Source: Propionicicella superfundia DSM 22317 (GTDB lineage Bacteria; Actinomycetota; Actinomycetes; Propionibacteriales; Propionibacteriaceae). From it: DNA of 64,000 bases. The notes beneath the pieces were generated by a model. The model was not told the origin of the DNA. It saw only the letters and a list, made by a program, of their open reading frames with translations, and searched no databases. The stretch is from contig NZ_KE384020.1 of NCBI RefSeq assembly GCF_000423465.1, forward strand, positions 799,671 to 863,670, in the 5' to 3' direction. Positions within the stretch are counted from its first letter, which is position 1, and each line of letters starts with the position of its first letter. Made by a program: the position numbers and the translations under genes. This document shows, piece after piece, positions 24,261 through 32,920 of the stretch.

Positions 24261-25993
24261 GGCGGATCATCGAGATGATGGGCGTCGCCGCGGGCCCGTT
24301 CAAGCCGCAGTGGGCCCGCAGCGTACGGATCACGGTGCTCGGCGCCCTGTGCAACGGCGTGGCTCTCGTCCTGCTGCTCCCCCTCGTGACGGCGCTGCTG
24401 TCCGGCGACCACCGGACGGGCTGGTGGCTGCTGCTCGGCCTCGCCGCACTGCTGGTGACCGAGTCGATCCTCCGCCTCGGCGAGCTCGGGTTCGCCTACA
24501 ACCTGTATCCCGACGTCATGGCCGACCTGCGGCTGAGGCTCGGGCAGCACCTTCGCCGCGTCCCTGCCGAAGAGCTCGCACGGCGCCGGTCAGGCGAGTT
24601 GTCCGCGGTGCTGAACCAGGACGTCACCTCCGGTCTGCTCGCCGTGAGCGACGTGGCCTCCATGTTCCTGCGGCTCATCGTGATCCCGATCGGGTTCGTG
24701 ATCTCCTTGATCGTCATCGACTGGCGGCTCCTGCTCGGTGCCCTCGTCGGCGCGGCGATCGCGGCCCTCGCTCTCGCCCGGCAGAACGCCACGATGCTCA
24801 GAACCCAGCGCGAGGTGGGCTCGGCCGATGCCGAGACAGCCGATCGACTCGTCGAGTACGTCCAGGGGCTGCCGGTCCTCAAGGCCGCCGGCCAGGTCGG
24901 CGAGCGGTCGGAGCGACTGGTGGCGGCCATGCACAACCAGGGCAGGGTGCTGCGGTCCTCGATCGACGAGACGACCTTCTCCCTCACCGGTGCCGCCATC
25001 GGCGCGAACCTGGCGGTCGCGGGGGTCGTGGCGGTCGGCGCCGCGCTGGTGCTCGGTGCCCAGCTCTCGCCGCTGACCGCCGCCGCCATCGTCGTCGCAG
25101 CCGCCGGGCTCGCCGAGCCGCTCGCCCGGGCCGCGTCGCTGACCGCGGTGTTCGAGGCGTCCGAGGCGGCCATGGAGCGGGTGAACGCCGTGCTTGAGAT
25201 CGCGCCGCTGCCCGAACCGCGTGAACCGAAGGCCCTCGAACGCCACGATGTGATCCTCGACCACGTCACCTTCACCTACCACGGAGCCGCAGCGCCGGCG
25301 CTCCGCGGTGTCGACATGACGCTGCGCAGCGGGACGCTCACGGCGTTCGTCGGCCCATCGGGCGGAGGCAAGACCACCGTGACGCGCATGATCACGCGGT
25401 TCGCCGATCCCCAGGAGGGATCCGTGAGGATCGGCGGCATCGACATCCGCGACGTCACGGAGCGTGACCTGATGCGCAGCATCGCGGCGGTCTTCCAGGA
25501 CGTGTACCTGTTCGACACCACCATCTACGAGAACGTGGCGATGGCCCGCCCCGGCGCAGGCCACGACGAGGTGCTGGCCGCGCTGGAGGCCGCCAACTGC
25601 GGTGATCTGCTCGCGAGGCTGCCGCAGCGCGCCCAGACGCGGGTCGGCGAGATCGGAAGCCAGCTCTCCGGCGGTGAGCGCCAGCGCGTCGCGATCGCCA
25701 GGGCTCTGCTGAAGGACGCGCCTATCGTCGTGCTGGACGAGCCGACCTCGGCGCTCGACACCGAGTCCGAGGTGATGGTTCAGGAGGCGATCGACCGCCT
25801 CGTCGCCGACAAGACAGTAGCCGTGATCGCACACAGGCTGTCGACGATCGTGGCGGCCGACCAGATCATCGTGCTCGACGGCGGCGGTATCGTCGAGAAG
25901 GGCGACCACGAGTCACTGCTGGCCGCCGACGGCCGCTACGCCGCGATGTGGGCGGCCCAGACGAGGGCGCGCGGCTGGACGGTCACCGGATGA
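24257..25993 (+). CDS. ABC transporter half 2 (IrtB/YbtQ-like)
   Basis: The 578-residue exporter-fold half transporter has the coupling region QGLPVLKAAGQVGERSERLV and an ATPase with Walker A FVGPSGGGKTTVTR, signature LSGGERQRVAIAR, Walker B IVVLDEPTSALDTESE and H-loop AHRLSTI. Its ATG overlaps the stop of half 1 (ATGA), so the two are made as a pair and should form a heterodimer. Under iron box 2 it is most likely part of a siderophore-type importer, though exporters share this fold. It converges with a HAD gene 55 nt away. Confidence 0.86.
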   Translation: MRRIIEMMGVAAGPFKPQWARSVRITVLGALCNGVALVLLLPLVTALLSGDHRTGWWLLLGLAALLVTESILRLGELGFAYNLYPDVMADLRLRLGQHLRRVPAEELARRRSGELSAVLNQDVTSGLLAVSDVASMFLRLIVIPIGFVISLIVIDWRLLLGALVGAAIAALALARQNATMLRTQREVGSADAETADRLVEYVQGLPVLKAAGQVGERSERLVAAMHNQGRVLRSSIDETTFSLTGAAIGANLAVAGVVAVGAALVLGAQLSPLTAAAIVVAAAGLAEPLARAASLTAVFEASEAAMERVNAVLEIAPLPEPREPKALERHDVILDHVTFTYHGAAAPALRGVDMTLRSGTLTAFVGPSGGGKTTVTRMITRFADPQEGSVRIGGIDIRDVTERDLMRSIAAVFQDVYLFDTTIYENVAMARPGAGHDEVLAALEAANCGDLLARLPQRAQTRVGEIGSQLSGGERQRVAIARALLKDAPIVVLDEPTSALDTESEVMVQEAIDRLVADKTVAVIAHRLSTIVAADQIIVLDGGGIVEKGDHESLLAADGRYAAMWAAQTRARGWTVTG

Positions 25994-26048
25994 CGCCGGG
26001 CCGGACACCGGGTGCACGCCTGACCGCGACGAGCCTCCTCCCCGTCGG

Positions 26049-26681
26049 TCACGCGTCGCGGCGATCTCCGAACGCGCGCAGCGGGCGGACGTCGATGGCG
26101 TCCATGCCCGCGGCGGCAGCCGCCTCCAGTCCTTCGTCGCTGTCCTCGTAGACGAGGCAACGTGACGGCTCGGCCTGCAGGAGGTCGGCCGCCCTGAGGA
26201 AGATGTCGGGCGCAGGCTTCCCACGGGCGACGTCGTTCCTGGTGACGATCACGTCGAAGAGAGGACGAAGACCCAGCGCGTCCACAGTGGGGAGAACGGT
26301 CTCCGCTCCCCCGCCGGTGGCGAGCGCGGTCCCGCGCCGCGTGCGCTCGGCACGGAGCAGGTCGACCACGAAGCGGACCTCGCCGACCTGCCCGACACGC
26401 TCGAGATACGCGCGGTCACGAGCCGCGGCGACAGCGTCGACATCCACCTCTGCCCGCGCGAGGTCGGCGATCATGCGCACCATCTCCCGCGTGGAGACGC
26501 CAGTCCGGGCATCGAACCAGCTCTTCTCGAGATCGAGGTGCACGTCACGCAGCGCGGCGCGCAGTGATTCGAAGTTGACCTGCTGGCTGTTCGCGACGGT
26601 CCCGTCCCAGTCGAAGAGCAGAGCGATGTGATGCCGCCCTGGGCTGAGCCGCGCAGGCGTCGACGCCGGGACAACGACCAT
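26049..26681 (-). CDS. HAD-superfamily phosphatase, beta-phosphoglucomutase-like
   Basis: The 210-residue protein has motif I FDWDGTVANSQ, motif II Thr-equivalent ALATGG, motif III Lys RGKPAPDIF and motif IV YEDSDEGLEAA. The cap inserted between motifs I and II is the four-helix C1 type of phosphoglucomutase-like phosphatases. A GGAGGA sits 8 nt before the ATG at 26681, which excludes the longer upstream reading. The substrate is a small phosphorylated metabolite by family; nothing here narrows it. It diverges from the CPCC-LRR gene. Confidence 0.83.
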   Translation of the reverse strand: MVVVPASTPARLSPGRHHIALLFDWDGTVANSQQVNFESLRAALRDVHLDLEKSWFDARTGVSTREMVRMIADLARAEVDVDAVAAARDRAYLERVGQVGEVRFVVDLLRAERTRRGTALATGGGAETVLPTVDALGLRPLFDVIVTRNDVARGKPAPDIFLRAADLLQAEPSRCLVYEDSDEGLEAAAAAGMDAIDVRPLRAFGDRRDA

Positions 26682-26874
26682 CTTCTTCTCCTCCGGATCG
26701 CGATCCCGCTGCGGGTTCGGACGCTGACACCGGGCCCGAGCTGTTCGCGCGACAGCTCCCGATGGTATCGAATATTCCCGGCTCTCCGGCCGCTTCGCGC
26801 CGGAGTCCGCACCCGGGTCGGAGCTGTACTCTCGTGCCGAAGCCAGCAGGATCGCCGCGAAAGGCGGGAGCGCG

Positions 26875-27858
26875 ATGCGTGACCGGATGACGCGAGGCAT
26901 CGTTCGTTGCCCGTGCTGCGAGAGAACGACGCTTTCTGAAAGCGGACAGTACGAGTGGTGTCCGATCTGCCTGTGGGAGGACGACCCGGGTGACCGCGAC
27001 CACCCGTCCCTCGGCCGGCGGGCCAACGGAATCTCGCTGAACCAGGGGCGGGAGAACTACCGGAGACTCGCCGTTTCCAGCCCTCACGATCGGGACAGTC
27101 TGCGGAAGAACCGGAGCATGGCCCGGCGCCGACGAGAGTGGCTATGGAGAGCCGATTCCCCCAGCCGAGGCGGACCGGCACCCAGGACAGTGGCGAACCC
27201 GAGAACACGATTGGTGCTCCCACACCGCAGCATTCACCTGCTCGGCGACGATGTGTGGCCGGACATCGGATCCCTCGTCTCACAGCGGGCGCATCTTCGT
27301 CGTCTTCGCATCGATGCTCCCGTCCGGGACCTCTCCTCGGTCAATGAGCTGGTCGATCTGGAGGAGCTGTCGTTGGGAGCGCGCGCGCCGTGCGGAGGGA
27401 CCATCGATCTGGGACGACTGCCGCGACTGCGGCATCTGGCGGTCGAAGGACACGTCGACATCACGGCGGCGGGCGGCGGAAAGACACTGGAGTACCTGTT
27501 CCTGTCCCGGCCCGGACCGTCGTGGAACGACATCCTGCCATCGCTTCCGCATCTCCGGTCACTCGTGCTGCTGGGCCCCCACGAACTGCCACGAGCATTC
27601 CCGGCCGGCCTTCGATCCCTTGAGATCTCCTATGTCTCCCCGTGGCCTCGCGGGTGGAAGGCCGAAGGAGTCGATGGTGTCACCGAGCTGCGATTCACGA
27701 ACGTCCGCGGAATGACCGACCTTCGCTCCTTTTCCGCTATTCGCGGATTGAGGACGGTGTTCACCGACGACAGTGACGAGCTTGTGTCGACCGACGGCCC
27801 GGTCCGGGGACCGGGCTTCCAGGAACGTCACACGGGCCGAGGCCGAGACGGACTCTGA
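26875..27858 (+). CDS. CPCC zinc-ribbon domain fused to leucine-rich repeats
   Basis: The 327-residue protein opens with a CPCC module: VRCPCCERTTLSESGQYEW, then CPICLWEDDPGDRDHPSLG and NGISLNQGRENYRRLA. The paired Cys (CPCC and CPIC) should hold zinc. From about residue 110 it has leucine-rich repeats (LRRLRIDAPVRDLSSVNELV, LEELSLGARAP, LPRLRHLAVEGH, LPHLRSLVLLGPHELPRAF), a curved surface for protein binding. CPCC proteins are often found with contact-dependent or polymorphic toxin loci as possible immunity factors; no toxin is seen here. GGGAG precedes the start. No signal peptide, so cytoplasmic. I do not know its function. Confidence 0.7.
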   Translation: MRDRMTRGIVRCPCCERTTLSESGQYEWCPICLWEDDPGDRDHPSLGRRANGISLNQGRENYRRLAVSSPHDRDSLRKNRSMARRRREWLWRADSPSRGGPAPRTVANPRTRLVLPHRSIHLLGDDVWPDIGSLVSQRAHLRRLRIDAPVRDLSSVNELVDLEELSLGARAPCGGTIDLGRLPRLRHLAVEGHVDITAAGGGKTLEYLFLSRPGPSWNDILPSLPHLRSLVLLGPHELPRAFPAGLRSLEISYVSPWPRGWKAEGVDGVTELRFTNVRGMTDLRSFSAIRGLRTVFTDDSDELVSTDGPVRGPGFQERHTGRGRDGL

Positions 27859-27909
27859 CGGGTCCCGCGACGGCCGAGGAGCCGCAGATCGCTCCACGCC
27901 GTCGGGCGC

Positions 27910-28332
27910 TCAGGAGAAGACGACCGCGACGGTCTCCGTCTCGGCGCTACCCGCCCCACGATAGGCCGTGAACTCGATCTCCACCTTGTACGCGGCGCTC
28001 GCCAAGGGCGCGGAGGTCAGCGTCAGAGCAGGCTCCACACCGTCGAAACGGGCAGAGAAGACACGCATGACCGCGGGCACGTCCGCCGGGTCCGGGACAG
28101 CGATCTGTGCCCGGACGACGTCCTTCAAGCTCGATCCGAGCGCCGCCAGCGCGGCGCTCGCGATCTCGAAGACGACCTCGGCCTGCGCACCTGCGTCGGC
28201 GGGGAACTCGCCGGTGCGAGGATCCCTGCCCGCCGTGTTCGACACGAGGATCCAGTCACCGACGGCGATCGCCCGGGAATAGTGGCCGGAGGCCTCCGTG
28301 GCATTCGACGTCTTCGCCTTCACGACCTTCAT
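27910..28332 (-). CDS. RidA/YjgF-family protein
   Basis: The 140-residue Rid-family protein contains ATEASGHYSRAIAVGDWILV, SNTAGRDPRTGEF, the conserved Arg in VVRAQIAVPDPADV and a late Glu (AYKVEIEFTAY). Canonical RidA proteins hydrolyse reactive enamines and imines from amino-acid metabolism; the Arg binds the carboxylate. An AGGAGG 6 nt before the ATG at 28332 sets the start. The GRDPRTGEFPADAGAQAE segment is closer to the Rid-like subgroups than to RidA itself, so the exact substrate is uncertain. It is last on the minus strand after the ECF/ABC operon but separated by 148 nt. Confidence 0.82.
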   Translation of the reverse strand: MKVVKAKTSNATEASGHYSRAIAVGDWILVSNTAGRDPRTGEFPADAGAQAEVVFEIASAALAALGSSLKDVVRAQIAVPDPADVPAVMRVFSARFDGVEPALTLTSAPLASAAYKVEIEFTAYRGAGSAETETVAVVFS

Positions 28333-28480
28333 CGCAACCTCCTGAGACCCCTGGCTCGGCACACGGCGTGCCGGGCTGCACTGAGCCACAGATGTACTCG
28401 ACCCCCCACCCGCTCGGCCCACGGCCCAGCATCCGGACCTGTCCCCATCCTCGACGAGGAGGCTCCCGCGCCCGCAGCGA

Positions 28481-30259
28481 TCAGTGCTGGGATCCGGCGC
28501 GAATGGACCACCCCGCGGCGCTCTGGCGATCGTTCCAGAACTGCTGATAGGTGCCGCCACGGGCAAGCAGTTCGCTGTGGCTGCCCAGTTCGGTGATTCG
28601 TCCGTCCTCCAGCACCGCGATCTGGTCGGCGTTGGCGATGGTGGTCAGCCGGTGCGCGATCACCAGGACCGTGCGGTCGCGGGCCAGGCGCTCCAGGGAC
28701 CCGGTCACAGCAGCCTCCTTCTCGCCGTCGAGCGCGCTGGTGGCCTCGTCGACCAAGAGGATCGGCGCGTCCTTGAGGAAGGCCCGGGCGATGGCGACCC
28801 GCTGACGCTCCCCTCCCGACAGCAAGGCGCCGCCTTCGCCGACGCGGGTTTCCAGGCCATCGGGGAAGGTCGCGACCACGTCGTCCAGCCCCGCGGCCGC
28901 GATGGCATCGGCGACCTGCGCATCGGTCGCGTCCGGCCGGGCGAACCGCACATTGGCGACGATCGTGTCGTCGAACAGGTAGACGTGCTGGAAGACCATG
29001 GCGATGCGGCTCATCAGGTCGGTCGTCGCCATCTCGCGCACGTCGACCCCGTCGATCCGCACCGACCCGGACCCGACGTCCCAGAACCGCGCGATCAGGC
29101 GCAGCACCGTGGACTTCCCGCCTCCCGACGGTCCGACCAGTGCCGTCATGCTGCGCGCCGGAACGTGCAGGTCGAGATTGCTCAGGACCGGCGTGTCGAG
29201 GTAGCCGAAGCTCACATCCGACAAGGTGATGTCGGTCTCCTGAGGTGTGCGAGGAGTGTCCGATTCGGGCAGCGTCGGTGCCGACAGCACCTCGTCGATC
29301 CCGGCCAGACTGGTGCGGGCCTGTCGGAGCGCCACCCCATAGACCCCGACCTGGGTGAGAGGCTCGACGAACCGGGCTGCGAGCACCAGCAGGGCGGCCA
29401 GCGTACCGACCGAGAGCTCGCCGGCCAGCGCCAGATACGTGCCGAGCGCGAACGTCAGGGCGAACCCGAGTTCCACGGTGAAGGTGAAGGTGCTCACGGG
29501 CAGGGACTGCTTGGCCAGCTTGGCCCGACCGTCGTGATGGTTCCGGGCGAGGACGTCGTCGACGTGGAGGTGCTGCCCCGCCAGGCTGCCGGTGGCGCGC
29601 AGCACCTGCTGCGCCTGGGCGAACTCGATCACGGCCGAGGAGACCGCGGCACGCGAGGCCGCTTCATGACGTTGCTCCTGTACGACGGCACGCTGTCCCC
29701 ACACGTAGACCAGCCAGGCCACCGGCGTCATCGCCGCCAGGGCCACGGCCATCCGCCAGTCGACGGCGAGCGTGATGACGATCACCGTGGCCGGCGTCGC
29801 CAGCGCGACCGTGAGCTGCTGGAGGAACACGCTGGGGACGTTCATGACGTTCTGCGCGCCGGTGGTGACCAACGTGGTGACCTGTCCGGCCCGCTCGGAG
29901 TCGAACCACCCCAGCGGCAACCGCGCGACCTTGGCTCCCAGCGCCCGGATCAAGCCGTCGTGGAGTCGCTCGATCGACAGATGGTAGCCGCGCTCCGTCA
30001 GCACCCACAGCACGACGGCCGCCGCCGCCGCGACCACCGCGATGCCGACGATCCACGGCACCGAGCCCGCCACGTCCCCGTCGAGGAATCGTGTCAGGGC
30101 CGGGACCAGCAGGGCGAACGCGATGCCCTGGAGAACTCCGACCACGCCGTAGCCGACAGTCTGTGACGTCAGTCCGCTCCGGCCGTCTATGGCCTCGTCG
30201 ATCCGGCCGAACAGGCTGTTCGCGGAATGGTCGCGATCGGATCGGATCGTGGTGCTCAT
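28481..30259 (-). CDS. ABC transporter half 2 of the ECF-linked pair (IrtB/YbtQ-like)
   Basis: The 592-residue exporter-fold half transporter has about six membrane helices and an ATPase with Walker A LVGPSGGGKSTVLR, signature LSGGERQRVAIAR, Walker B ILLVDEATSALDGEKE and H-loop AHRLTTI. The ATG at 30259 overlaps the partner's stop by 4 nt. It corresponds to the gene at 24257 in the first ABC pair (canonical SALD D-loop). It is the last gene of a five-gene operon starting at the ECF S subunit, with an iron box upstream of the operon. Confidence 0.87.
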   Translation of the reverse strand: MSTTIRSDRDHSANSLFGRIDEAIDGRSGLTSQTVGYGVVGVLQGIAFALLVPALTRFLDGDVAGSVPWIVGIAVVAAAAAVVLWVLTERGYHLSIERLHDGLIRALGAKVARLPLGWFDSERAGQVTTLVTTGAQNVMNVPSVFLQQLTVALATPATVIVITLAVDWRMAVALAAMTPVAWLVYVWGQRAVVQEQRHEAASRAAVSSAVIEFAQAQQVLRATGSLAGQHLHVDDVLARNHHDGRAKLAKQSLPVSTFTFTVELGFALTFALGTYLALAGELSVGTLAALLVLAARFVEPLTQVGVYGVALRQARTSLAGIDEVLSAPTLPESDTPRTPQETDITLSDVSFGYLDTPVLSNLDLHVPARSMTALVGPSGGGKSTVLRLIARFWDVGSGSVRIDGVDVREMATTDLMSRIAMVFQHVYLFDDTIVANVRFARPDATDAQVADAIAAAGLDDVVATFPDGLETRVGEGGALLSGGERQRVAIARAFLKDAPILLVDEATSALDGEKEAAVTGSLERLARDRTVLVIAHRLTTIANADQIAVLEDGRITELGSHSELLARGGTYQQFWNDRQSAAGWSIRAGSQH

Positions 30260-32049
30260 CGTGTCGCTCCTGCCCTGACGACCGCCGAGTTCTGCGCGGC
30301 CCACATGCGTGCGTATCGCTCGCCGGCGGCGACGAGGTGGTCGTGATGCCCGCGTTCGACGATCCGGCCGCCGTCGAGCACGAGGATCTGATCGGTGTGG
30401 ACGATGGTCGACAGCCGATGCGCGATCACCAACACGCTGCGACCCGCACCGAGCTTCGTGAGCGCCTGCTGGATCTGGACCTCGCCGTGTGGATCGGCGT
30501 GCGCGGTGGCCTCGTCGAGCAGGACGATCGGAGCATCCTGCAGGAAGGCGCGGGCGATCGTCACCCGTTGCAGCTCCCCGCCCGACAGATGGCCCTCGGC
30601 GGAACCCAGCACCGTGTCGTAGCCGCGCGGCAGGGCCAGGATCCGGTCGTGGATCTGGGCGTTCCGCGCCGCCTCCTCCACCTCGGCGTCGGACGCGCTG
30701 CGACGGCCGAGCCGGATGTTCTCACGCACCGAGTCGGTGAGGACCACCGCGTCCTGGAACACGATCGCGATCCGGCCGAGCAGATCGGGGGTCGGGATCT
30801 GCCGCACATCCACGCCTCCGACGGTGACCGCACCACCGGTGACGTCCCAGAACCGGGGGACCAGCCGCGCGATCGTGGTCTTGCCCGACCCGGAGGGACC
30901 CACCAGCGCCGTGACCGTACCGGGCGTGAGCGTGAAGGAGATGTCGCGCAGCACCGGGACGTCGTCGACGTAGCCGAAGTCGACGTGATCGAAGCGGACC
31001 GTCGCATCGACGGGCACCGCGGGGCTGGTCGGCTCGGGCAGCCCCGGCAGCGACAGCAGCCTGTCGATATGGGTCGCACCGAGCGACGCGGTGCGCAGCC
31101 CGTTCGCGAGTTGGGCGATCTGCAGGTAGCCGCTGGGCAGGCTCACGCCGACCAGCAGGAACGGCACCACCCCCACCGGGGCGACCCACCCCATGCCGAC
31201 CGCGAGCAGGCCGAGGCCCAGGACCACGGCGACCATGGTGCCTGGGAAGAAGAGGATGTTGACCAGCGCGGCCGGTCGCCCCATCGCCGCCGTCCACACA
31301 TAGGCGACGCGGGTCAGACGGCTCACCGCGTCGTCGAAGCGCCGGAACACCGCCGAGCCGGTGCCATAGGTCTTGACCACCTCGACGCCGTCGACGAGCT
31401 CGACCGTCGCCGTGCTCACCGCTCCCTGCGCCCGATTCCACTCGTCCATGTGCGCCCGGTAGCCACGTTGCATGGCCGGTGCGGCGGCGAGGAAGACGAT
31501 CACGACGTACCCGAGCAGCAGCACGGTCATGGGCACGTTGCGAGTGAACAGGTAGCCGATCGACACGATCGGCACCAGGACGGCACTGGTCAGATCGCCG
31601 GCCAGGTGGGCGACGATCACATGGATGCGGGTGACGTCGTCGGTGACCGCCTTCTTCACCTCGCCGGATCCGGCCTCGTCGAACCAGCCCAGCGGCAGGA
31701 GGCGAAGGTGCCGGACGATCTGCCGGCGCAGCAGATGGACGAAATCGACATCGGCGTAGTGGCACAGCGACAGCGCGCCGCCGTAGAGGAGGGTTCGCGC
31801 GACCATGGCCACGACGCCCACCACCACCCAGGTCCACACGGTGCGGCTCGGCCCGTCCTCGAGCAGCAACCGCACCACCTCGGCCACGGCGACGAACGGG
31901 ACGAGGGCGCAGACCGCCGAGACCGCCGACATCGCGGCGCCGAGGATCATGCGGCCCCGCACCGGCGCGGTCATCCGCGCCAACGCGCCGGGGGTGACGA
32001 GCGCATCGGAATCCGCGCCCGGTGCGGCGGAAGTGCGGTTGCCTGCCAT
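30256..32049 (-). CDS. ABC transporter half 1 of the ECF-linked pair (IrtA/YbtP-like)
   Basis: The 597-residue exporter-fold half transporter has WFDEAGSGEVKKAVTDDV (the intracellular coupling helix) and an ATPase with Walker A LVGPSGSGKTTIAR, signature LSGGELQRVTIAR and Walker B IVLLDEATAHADPHGE. As in the gene at 22377, the usual SALD D-loop is changed (AHAD), supporting the same IrtA/YbtP-like role. It begins 25 nt after the ECF T gene, with GAAGGAG before its ATG. With the following gene it should form a heterodimer. Confidence 0.87.
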   Translation of the reverse strand: MAGNRTSAAPGADSDALVTPGALARMTAPVRGRMILGAAMSAVSAVCALVPFVAVAEVVRLLLEDGPSRTVWTWVVVGVVAMVARTLLYGGALSLCHYADVDFVHLLRRQIVRHLRLLPLGWFDEAGSGEVKKAVTDDVTRIHVIVAHLAGDLTSAVLVPIVSIGYLFTRNVPMTVLLLGYVVIVFLAAAPAMQRGYRAHMDEWNRAQGAVSTATVELVDGVEVVKTYGTGSAVFRRFDDAVSRLTRVAYVWTAAMGRPAALVNILFFPGTMVAVVLGLGLLAVGMGWVAPVGVVPFLLVGVSLPSGYLQIAQLANGLRTASLGATHIDRLLSLPGLPEPTSPAVPVDATVRFDHVDFGYVDDVPVLRDISFTLTPGTVTALVGPSGSGKTTIARLVPRFWDVTGGAVTVGGVDVRQIPTPDLLGRIAIVFQDAVVLTDSVRENIRLGRRSASDAEVEEAARNAQIHDRILALPRGYDTVLGSAEGHLSGGELQRVTIARAFLQDAPIVLLDEATAHADPHGEVQIQQALTKLGAGRSVLVIAHRLSTIVHTDQILVLDGGRIVERGHHDHLVAAGERYARMWAAQNSAVVRAGATR

Positions 32050-32074
32050 GGTGTTTCTCCTTCGTGAGCTGTGG

Positions 32075-32920
32075 CTAGGGCTGGTATATGGCGCCGGTCA
32101 TCACGAGCACGCCGAGTCGCGCGGTGACCAGATAACAGGCGGCGACCCCGCCCCAGACGGCGACGAGAAAGACCCCGTCGCGGGTGCGCACCTCGGCCGG
32201 ATTGCGATCGGTGCGCTGCGGGAAGGCGCCGAACCCCCGCGCGTCCATCGCCAACGAGAGACGCTCGGCATGCCGGACCCCGCCGGCGAGCAACGGCACC
32301 AGGGATCGTCCGGCCCGGCGCAGTGTGCCGACCGGCCCGCGGCCGTCGATGATGCCACGCGCACGATGGGCGGCCCGGAGCGTGCGGACATCTGCCTGAT
32401 AGCGCGGCACGAACCGCAGTGTCGCCGCCGTCCCGTACGCGAAGCGGTAGGGGATGCGACCTTGGCGGATCAGAGCGCTGGTGAGCCTGTCTGTCGTGGT
32501 TCCGAGCGAGCCGAGCAGGGCCAGCATCATCACCACCACGAAGCGCAGCGCGGTCGCCAGCCCGATGGACAGGCCCTGCACATAGAGCGCGACCGGCCCG
32601 ATCTCGACCCGCTCGGTGCCCCCGAAGCGATCGGTGTCGACCAGGAGGGCGAAGAAGAACGTCATCCACGCGACGATGAGCGTCGCGGCGAGCACGCCGA
32701 TCGCCAGGGTGCGGGGACGCATCCGGAAACCCGTGAGAAGCGTGACGGTCGCACCGACCAGCACCAGGGTGGGCGTGAGGACGTCGCGCGTGAAGAGCAG
32801 CGCGACCATCGGCACGAGCGTCGCGACGATCTTGACGACGGGGTTCACCGTGCGCAGCCAACCGCCGCGGGCGCCGTGGCCCTCCCCCACGCGGTCCCCG
32901 ACCTGCGAAACGGCGCTCAT
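32075..32920 (-). CDS. ECF transporter T component (EcfT-like)
   Basis: The 281-residue membrane protein has helices at about residues 25-60 and 75-105 and the two Ala/Arg-Gly motifs of EcfT that dock onto the ATPases: TLRAAHRARGI and AMDARGFGAFPQ. LRTVNPVVKIVATLVPMVA near the N-terminus is typical of the family. The ATG at 32920 overlaps the ATPase stop (ATGA). EcfT links the ATPases to the substrate-binding S subunit. Confidence 0.85.
   Translation of the reverse strand: MSAVSQVGDRVGEGHGARGGWLRTVNPVVKIVATLVPMVALLFTRDVLTPTLVLVGATVTLLTGFRMRPRTLAIGVLAATLIVAWMTFFFALLVDTDRFGGTERVEIGPVALYVQGLSIGLATALRFVVVMMLALLGSLGTTTDRLTSALIRQGRIPYRFAYGTAATLRFVPRYQADVRTLRAAHRARGIIDGRGPVGTLRRAGRSLVPLLAGGVRHAERLSLAMDARGFGAFPQRTDRNPAEVRTRDGVFLVAVWGGVAACYLVTARLGVLVMTGAIYQP

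Noticed and set aside
28357-28373. CGGCAC/GTGCCG hairpin between the ECF/ABC operon and RidA as a terminator
   Set aside because: The stem is only 6 bp and no T-tract follows on either strand, so in DNA this rich in GC it may be chance.
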